From positions 417-56,574 of the forward strand of contig MGXK01000137.1 in NCBI GenBank assembly GCA_001802375.1: a stretch of 56,158 bases of DNA, in the 5' to 3' direction. Source of the DNA: Gammaproteobacteria bacterium RBG_16_51_14. GTDB taxonomy: Bacteria; Pseudomonadota; Gammaproteobacteria; Eutrophobiales; Eutrophobiaceae. The number at the start of each line of letters is the position of its first letter. Position 1 is the first letter of the stretch. The notes under the pieces were generated by a model. That model was not told where the DNA came from, made no database searches, and saw only the letters and a program-made list of their open reading frames with translations. Positions 51,588 through 56,158 of this stretch are shown here, piece after piece. A program made the translations under genes and the position numbers.

Positions 51588-51941
51588 ATGCGAAAATTAA
51601 CAGTTTTGAGCATTCTGATATTGTCATTTGGCCTGTCATCGAGCCTGTTAGCTAAAGAGGAGAATAGACAGAGTGGTATTGAAACCTCTGAAGAACATAA
51701 AAGTGAACAGGGCCTGGAGAAAGGGAAGGCATATGCGGGCACTAAAGAGGTAACAGAAAAGGAGGGGAAGGATGAGAAAGAAAAAAAAGTGAAGAATAAA
51801 GACAAGAATAGTGAAGACGAGGACAGTGAAGACGTAAGCAGTGAAGACGTAAGCAGTGAAGACGAGGACAGTGAAGATGATGGTGTAGACAAGAAGGAAA
51901 AGAAATCCAAAAAAGATAAAAAATCCAAGAAAGAAAAATAG
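51588..51941 (+). CDS. Exported low-complexity protein with SED repeats and lysine-rich tail
   Basis: I recognise no family. ATG 51588 (after TTGGAG) gives 117 aa with a clear signal peptide (LTVLSILILSFGLSSSLLA, cleavage near residue 22). The mature part is almost only K, E, D, S, G, V and N. Five tandem five-residue units (KNSED, EDSED, VSSED, VSSED, EDSED) precede a basic tail KKEKKSKKDKKSKKEK. The repeats are exact at DNA level, and the tail is shared with the protein at 52702-53253. Upstream frame extension to 51528 is unlikely. Confidence 0.65.
   Translation: MRKLTVLSILILSFGLSSSLLAKEENRQSGIETSEEHKSEQGLEKGKAYAGTKEVTEKEGKDEKEKKVKNKDKNSEDEDSEDVSSEDVSSEDEDSEDDGVDKKEKKSKKDKKSKKEK
51804..51878 (+). 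repeat. Five tandem 15-bp units
   Basis: Units of 15 bp with core AGTGAAGA(C/T): AAGAATAGTGAAGAC, GAGGACAGTGAAGAC, GTAAGCAGTGAAGAC twice, and GAGGACAGTGAAGAT. Being a multiple of three, gain or loss of a unit would change protein length without a frameshift. Confidence 0.85.
51873..51940. repeat. Lysine-rich tail repeat, inverted pair, copy 1
   Basis: About 65 bp nearly identical, in inverted orientation, to 53013-53076. Identical runs include GAAGATGATGGTGTAG and, split here, AAGGAAAAGAAATCC then AAAAAAGATAAAAA. It encodes the KKEKKSKKDKK tail. Confidence 0.8.
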
Positions 51942-52089
51942 CGTTAAGTGGGTACTATAAAAATGAACCAGGCAAAGATTGTCTGGCTCAACAGGTTTGT
52001 ACTGAAATCAGTTGTATAAGCTCAGACTTGATCTAACAGTTGCCGGTGATGACGCGTTGACTGTCAGGTAAAGTTCACTGAAATCAGTC

Positions 52090-52650
52090 TTATTTGGCAA
52101 GTCTGGTTATTTTCGAGCCTTCTAAAGTCAGGTTATACATCAATCCTTTATTGCTGAAGACAAAACCCACAATGGGATCCTCCATATTGATTGTATTAAT
52201 ATCCTTGCCAACGCCCAATTCAATCAAGGCAACTGAACCATCAACACCTGCTTCCCATCCACTGCTATTACGAAACTTTTCAAGTGAATCCTTGTTCAGG
52301 AACACAAGAATGATTGTCTTTAACTGGGCCCCAAACTGGAAACCGATAGAGGCAGAGGCAGTGCTGTAATAATCAACAGTTTTCCCCTTGATGAGTAGTG
52401 CTCCTTCACCATATTCACCACCAACGCCAAAGCCAGCCTTAACGACGCCCGGGAAGACTAGAACGCCATCTGCTTTTGCAAGAAATTTCTCACTTCCAGT
52501 TACTTCTTTCTTGAAATTCTCTATTGCGCCTTCAACTTCAATGTCTATTTCTGCTTTTGACGCAGCATTGACTGATCCTGCCAATCCGATACTGAAAAAG
52601 ATCAAAATGGCGGGTTTGATTGAATTGATTAACCATGTTTTCAATAGCAT
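52090..52650 (-). CDS. Lipid-binding SYLF-domain (YSC84-like) protein, exported
   Basis: 186 aa with a signal peptide (AILIFFSIGLAGSVNA, cleavage near residue 29). The SYLF/DUF500 domain shows the usual order: KADGVLVFPGVVKAGFGVGG near residue 59, YGEGALLIKG, YYSTASASIGFQFGAQLKTI near residue 93 and GWEAGVDGSVALIELGVGKD near residue 131. SYLF domains bind phosphoinositides in eukaryotes; the bacterial role is unclear, likely membrane- or stress-related. It lies between the two inverted tail repeats, on the opposite strand to the lysine-rich gene. Confidence 0.88.
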   Translation of the reverse strand: MLLKTWLINSIKPAILIFFSIGLAGSVNAASKAEIDIEVEGAIENFKKEVTGSEKFLAKADGVLVFPGVVKAGFGVGGEYGEGALLIKGKTVDYYSTASASIGFQFGAQLKTIILVFLNKDSLEKFRNSSGWEAGVDGSVALIELGVGKDINTINMEDPIVGFVFSNKGLMYNLTLEGSKITRLAK

Positions 52651-52701
52651 GAGTATTCTCCATTGCCTATAGCCGTATACAAAAATGGGTAGAACAAGGA
52701 T

Positions 52702-53253
52702 TTATTTCCAGAATTGCCACCATTTTTTTTCGGGCTCTCCTGTTTCTACCAATGTCCCGGATGCTTTACGTTTGGTTTCTGCAACTTCATCACTAACTGA
52801 TTTTTTCGGTTTACTCATGGTATCGATCATATCAACTATTATGCCTGTTGCTGTCTCTACCAGAAGAACCTTGCCATCACTTTTGACACGCTCTAACCCT
52901 CCTACTGCTTGTGGAAGCTTGCTTTCCAGATCATCAGGAAGTGATCGCTTGGCGATGCCAGGGGGTAATTGACCACCGCGTTCCAGTTTTTTTGCGATTC
53001 CTGGAGGCAATCCTTTCTTCTTGGCCTTTTTATCTTTTTTGGATTTCTTTTCCTTTTTGGCTACACCATCATCTTCATCCCGGTCAGCTTTTTTTTCTCC
53101 ATAATAGCCTTCGATTATCTGTCGTTCGAGTTCAGAGAACGCGGCGTCCATAGCTTTTTCTGCAATATCACCAACCGTTTCATCCCCACTGAACGCTGAT
53201 GTTGGGATAAAGAAAAGGATCGACAGTAATATTCTGTACAGTATCGGTTTCAT
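52702..53253 (-). CDS. Exported CigR/RcnB-like protein with lysine-rich segment
   Basis: 183 aa with a signal peptide (ILLSILFFIPTSAFS, cleavage near 22). A basic low-complexity block (DGVAKKEKKSKKDKKAKKKG, residues about 61-80) matches the tail of the protein at 51588-51941. It leads into LPPGIAKKLERGGQ, then LPPGIAKRSLPDDLESKLP, which resembles the CigR group. The segment LLVETATGIIVDMIDTM and a terminal KKWWQFWK follow. Function is unknown; envelope location is expected. It is 51 bases upstream of the SYLF gene, on the same strand. Confidence 0.75.
   Translation of the reverse strand: MKPILYRILLSILFFIPTSAFSGDETVGDIAEKAMDAAFSELERQIIEGYYGEKKADRDEDDGVAKKEKKSKKDKKAKKKGLPPGIAKKLERGGQLPPGIAKRSLPDDLESKLPQAVGGLERVKSDGKVLLVETATGIIVDMIDTMSKPKKSVSDEVAETKRKASGTLVETGEPEKKWWQFWK
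53013..53076. repeat. Lysine-rich tail repeat, inverted pair, copy 2
   Basis: Complement of this segment matches 51873-51940 at most positions and encodes the KKEKKSKKDKKAKKK block in the CigR-like protein. The two copies lie about 1.07 kb apart in opposite orientation and flank the SYLF gene. Confidence 0.8.
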
Positions 53254-53423
53254 AAATCATTTTCTCCTGGTGCTGATTACACGGGAGTATCTTCACGGCA
53301 CATTTTAAATTGTATCACTCAATGCAGATCTCGCCACTAGGAATGATTACTCCGGGGGAAGATAATTCTTTTAGATGTGTGGATTTTTATATAGAAATCA
53401 TAAATATATGACAGGCAGCACAC

Positions 53424-54515
53424 TTAGTAGCCAACTATCCCGGCACGGCACTCGTACCATGCACGGGTACGGTTGACTGTGCCTACAGCGAACAACATAA
53501 CGGGTACTTCGATTAGTACACCCACTACCGTTGCCAATGCTGCCCCGGATTCAAATCCGAACAGGGAAATTGCCGTTGCTACCGCCAGTTCAAAGAAATT
53601 ACTGGCGCCGATCAAGGCCGAAGGACCAGCCACGCAATGGGGTGAACGTACAGCCCAGTTCAGGAGATATGCCAGTCCTGAGTTGAATAGCACTTGTACC
53701 AGAATAGGGATTGCCAGCAAAAGGATAACAAGTGGCTGGGCAATAATCTGTTCGCCCTGAAATCCGAATAATAATACCAGGGTGACGAGCAGTGCCAACA
53801 GGGAAAAGGGATGAAGTTGTTTAATGATCTGCGCAAGACGGGCATAGCCGTGTTCGTAGTTAAGTATAAATTTTTGTAAAGTATTGGCAATGATGAGTGG
53901 TACTACGATATAAAGCACAACAGACAGCAGCAAGGTGTCCCAGGGCACGCTGATTGATGATAATCCCAGGAGCAGCCCTACAATCGGGGCAAAGGCAAAC
54001 ACCATTATGATGTCGTTGAGTGCTACTTGGGATAAGGTGAAATGAGGTTCACCCCGGCAAAGGTGGCTCCACACAAATACCATTGCCGTACATGGTGCTG
54101 CGGCAAGGATAATCAGACCGGCAATGTAGGAATCAATCTGTGCCTCTGGAAGTAAGGGACGAAACAGGTAGCCGATGAACAACCAGCCGAGCAAGGCCAT
54201 GGAAAATGGTTTGACACCCCAATTTACAATTAATGTTATCCCTACACCACGCCAGTGCTGTGTTACCCCTTTTAATTCTTTGAGGTTGATCTTGAGTAAC
54301 ATGGGGATAATCATCAACCAGATAAGCACAGCCACCGGCAGATTGATTTTGGCAATCTCTAATTTCCCTATTGCCTGGAAGACATCGGGGGAAATATGCC
54401 CAAGACCAATGCCGACCAGGATGCACAGAAAAACCCAGAGGGTAAGATAACGTTCGAAGAAACCCATGTCGGCACCGGCGGATTGTGTTTCAATGGTATT
54501 ATTCAACTTGTTCAT
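53424..54515 (-). CDS. acr3: Arsenite efflux permease ACR3
   Basis: Exports arsenite across the inner membrane. The 363 aa carry about ten TM helices. The conserved TM4 cysteine lies in AAPCTAMVFVWSHLCRG (near residue 139) and the TM9 FELAVATAISLFG block near residue 313 holds the conserved Glu. This is the ACR3 (BART) type, not the ArsB type. It overlaps arsC by four bases, as the last gene of arsR-arsC-acr3. Confidence 0.95.
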   Translation of the reverse strand: MNKLNNTIETQSAGADMGFFERYLTLWVFLCILVGIGLGHISPDVFQAIGKLEIAKINLPVAVLIWLMIIPMLLKINLKELKGVTQHWRGVGITLIVNWGVKPFSMALLGWLFIGYLFRPLLPEAQIDSYIAGLIILAAAPCTAMVFVWSHLCRGEPHFTLSQVALNDIIMVFAFAPIVGLLLGLSSISVPWDTLLLSVVLYIVVPLIIANTLQKFILNYEHGYARLAQIIKQLHPFSLLALLVTLVLLFGFQGEQIIAQPLVILLLAIPILVQVLFNSGLAYLLNWAVRSPHCVAGPSALIGASNFFELAVATAISLFGFESGAALATVVGVLIEVPVMLFAVGTVNRTRAWYECRAGIVGY

Positions 54516-54955
54516 GATTCTTTGTTCCCTTTCCGTTCCAGTTGTTTTATCAAACCGCGTATCCTGTACTCAATGTCATCACGGACACTGCGAAATTTTT
54601 CCATAATTTCAGATTCTGTCCCGGTTGCCTTTGCAGGATCATCCAAAGGCCAGTGTTCCCTTGTTTTGCCTGTCGGTAATGCCGGGCATTGTTCATCGGC
54701 ATGACCGCAAACCGTCACAACAATGTCCGCCCAGTTCAGCATCTCCGGGGTCCATTGCGTTGATTCCTGTCCCGATATATCCACGCCCACCTCAGCCATA
54801 ATTGCAACCGCCCGTGGATTCTTGCCGTGAGCCTCTATGCCTGCGGATTTTATCTCTACCCCTTCACTGGCAAGGTGACGTACCCAGCCTTCGGCCATCT
54901 GTGACCGGCAGGCATTGCCGGTGCACAGGAAAAGAATGTGTTTATTCCGGCTCAT
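54512..54955 (-). CDS. arsC: Thioredoxin-coupled arsenate reductase
   Basis: Reduces arsenate to arsenite. The low-molecular-weight phosphatase-fold P-loop is CTGNACRSQMAEG (near residue 11). The two further redox cysteines of the thioredoxin-linked type are present with the right spacing in VCGHADEQCPALP (C-x6-C, near residue 83). The 147 aa are typical. It lies between arsR (21-base gap) and acr3. Confidence 0.95.
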   Translation of the reverse strand: MSRNKHILFLCTGNACRSQMAEGWVRHLASEGVEIKSAGIEAHGKNPRAVAIMAEVGVDISGQESTQWTPEMLNWADIVVTVCGHADEQCPALPTGKTREHWPLDDPAKATGTESEIMEKFRSVRDDIEYRIRGLIKQLERKGNKES

Positions 54956-54976
54956 AACGGTTGCTATGTGCAGAGA

Positions 54977-55330
54977 TCAGGCACAGCATCTGTCTTCAGG
55001 CCGGTTTGGCATCGTCTTCAGATTTGTACGATCCGTGATGAACGGTTCAGTATCAGCACTACCTTCAAAGGCAGCAGTCAGTACGGCAAGGGCCCATTCC
55101 GGTAAATCCGGATGCAGTCTGTAGTAAATCCACTGTCCCATGCGTCGATCAGAAACAATGCTTGATTCGCGCAGCATCGCCAAATGACGGGATACCTTTG
55201 GCTGTATCAGGGAGAGGGCATGTGTGAACTCACAGACACACAGCTCGGTTTCCTGTTTGAGTAACAGGAGACACCGCAGACGGGTTGTATCAGAGAGTGC
55301 CTGAAAAAAAGTATCGGGGGGCAGTTGCAT
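54977..55330 (-). CDS. arsR: Arsenical resistance repressor ArsR
   Basis: ArsR/SmtB winged-helix repressor, 117 aa. The arsenite-sensing motif ELCVCEFTHAL is near residue 31 and the recognition helix LIQPKVSRHLAMLRESSIVS near residue 42. It is first in the operon. No Shine-Dalgarno sequence precedes the ATG and the predicted -10 element ends seven bases upstream, so the message may be leaderless. Confidence 0.93.
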   Translation of the reverse strand: MQLPPDTFFQALSDTTRLRCLLLLKQETELCVCEFTHALSLIQPKVSRHLAMLRESSIVSDRRMGQWIYYRLHPDLPEWALAVLTAAFEGSADTEPFITDRTNLKTMPNRPEDRCCA

Positions 55331-55336
55331 GCATTA

Positions 55337-55365
55337 AATATACGTATAAACGTATATATGGTCAA
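55337..55365 (-). promoter_or_regulatory. arsR promoter with overlapping operator
   Basis: On the minus strand TTGACC (55360-55365) and TATATT (55337-55342) are 17 bases apart. A perfect dyad ATATACG-TATAAA-CGTATAT (55338-55357) covers the -10 and spacer, the expected place for ArsR binding. A second TTGACA and AT-rich dyad lie just upstream (to about 55390). Confidence 0.7.
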
Positions 55366-55385
55366 TCATATATTTGTATATATGT

Positions 55386-55706
55386 GTCAACCCTTCTGGA
55401 TTACGGTGGTTTAAGTATTCTAACAATAGAGAGATTCGGCGATATTTATGCACTCCATCAAGCTCCGGATTTATTGTTGTCATGAAACGACAATAGTCAT
55501 GCTTAATAGGAATGTCTGGCTAATTAAATCATTATCTTCTGCGGTCAAGGGCTCAAGCATCAAGCTGAAAGTATCTCTATTCCATTGATAGCTATATATA
55601 TTCTACTCAATCATTTGTGCAACCGCATAAACTGTGGCAACTGGCATAATCCTTGTCGCTTTTTACTCAACATTTACTCGAAGCATTGATCAGGTGGTAT
55701 TAACAA
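55386..55706. other. Spacer between ars operon and PilZ gene
   Basis: No gene recognised in about 320 bases. A hairpin ATTGTTGT-CATGAA-ACGACAAT lies at 55473-55494. The rest is AT-rich and would hold the PilZ gene promoter, which I cannot place. Confidence 0.4.
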
Positions 55707-56075
55707 ATGGAAGAAAGACGCAAACTTGGACGTTCACTCTGCTATCTCGATATTATTGATCCGGCAACGGGAAAATTATTGGGCAATGCAAATGATATCA
55801 ATCATGGTGGACTCATGCTCATCAGTAAGGATGAGATACCATTGCAGACAGATATTCCGGTTTGTGTGGATATCCCGAATAATGATGTAAGAATCCAGCT
55901 TGTAATCAATGGCGTCTGGAACCAGATCAACAGGAACCCTGATTTTTACAATACCGGATGCCGGATAGTAAGTGCTTCAACAGAGTCCATAAATGCAATT
56001 ATCTCATTTTATGAGACCCTTAAGAAAAGGATCAGGAACGCTTATAAATTTATGTGTCATTCAGCCTCTGCGTAG
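55707..56075 (+). CDS. PilZ-domain protein
   Basis: 122 aa, probable cyclic-di-GMP effector. It opens MEERRKLGR, with the arginine cluster that forms the RxxxR element, followed by a beta-barrel with NDINHGGLMLIS (near residue 30), where the usual D/NxSxxG motif has His in place of Ser. A C-terminal helix follows (INAIISFYETLKKRIR). With this deviation ligand binding is plausible but not certain. It stands alone at the window end; an AGGTGG ribosome-binding site lies upstream. Confidence 0.8.
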   Translation: MEERRKLGRSLCYLDIIDPATGKLLGNANDINHGGLMLISKDEIPLQTDIPVCVDIPNNDVRIQLVINGVWNQINRNPDFYNTGCRIVSASTESINAIISFYETLKKRIRNAYKFMCHSASA

Positions 56076-56158
56076 TAACCTGATTTTCAAATAGTTCAAT
56101 CATCAGAAAACCAGATACCCTTATTCAGGACGCGATGTTATCGTATTGTTCCTTTACT

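Noticed and set aside
51804-51878. CRISPR-like array
   Set aside because: Units are 15 bp, contiguous without spacers and in frame within a coding sequence.
51560-51928. 122-codon minus frame rich in S, F and L
   Set aside because: It is the complement of the K/E/D-rich coding sequence, so a hydrophobic shadow is expected.
52094-52369. 91-codon plus frame opposite the SYLF gene
   Set aside because: Antisense shadow of a well-supported domain protein.

Overview
The window comes from a gammaproteobacterial chromosome. The best evidence is gene order. One stretch reads recA-recX-alaS-lysC-csrA-tRNA-Ser(GCU)-tRNA-Arg(ACG), close to the enterobacterial arrangement. Another is an unbroken S10-spc-alpha ribosomal block ending rpoA-rplQ. 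GatCAB beside mreBCD, and the mrdA-rodA-mltB-rlpA-dacA-dat series before ybeD-lipB-lipA, suggest a lineage outside the enterics, perhaps Chromatiales- or Thiotrichales-like. That placement is inference.

Layout. 1-13.1 kb: ribosomal proteins from L3 to L17 with secY, rpmJ and rpoA, all on +, closed by a strong terminator. 13.1-17.6 kb: a structured non-coding repeat, a SAM-hydrolase-like gene, a dihydroorotate-dehydrogenase-like gene, a small membrane protein and an apparently intact IS4-family element. 17.7-21 kb: gatCAB on -. 21.2-30.9 kb: the rod-shape and peptidoglycan cluster mreBCD-mrdA-rodA-mltB-rlpA-dacA, then a class IV aminotransferase and queD. 31-33.7 kb: a YadGH-type ABC exporter and a protein with two cyclic-nucleotide-binding domains on -. 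33.7-35.5 kb: a poorly coding stretch with a stop-interrupted reading frame, a second copy of the repeat and a DUF4389 membrane protein. 35.5-37.4 kb: ybeD-lipB-lipA (lipoylation). 37.5-39.7 kb: an M23 peptidase and xseA on -. 39.9-44.4 kb: guaB-guaA-tadA-pncC-thpR. 44.5-50.2 kb: recA-recX-alaS-lysC-csrA. 50.4-53.3 kb: two tRNA genes, a further structured element, an integrase remnant and small exported or membrane proteins. 53.4-55.4 kb: arsR-arsC-acr3 on -. 55.7-56.1 kb: a PilZ-domain protein.

The most unusual content is non-coding. A MITE-like repeat occurs at 13.16-13.40 kb and 34.41-34.58 kb with the same two arms but different hairpin cargo. The cargo of the first copy is a four-hairpin module. 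The same module, with different but still complementary stems, occurs at 50.61-50.69 kb between tRNA-Ser(GCU) and a 13-bp duplication of that tRNA's 3' end. Stem covariation around conserved loops argues that the structure is selected.

Other points to check are an apparent AUU start for mreC, a CUG start plus an inverted repeat at the recA-recX junction, a probably leaderless arsR, and a DNA-level inverted duplication encoding lysine-rich tails in two exported proteins. I see no CRISPR array, prophage or defence island. All family assignments come from reading the sequence; no database search was run.
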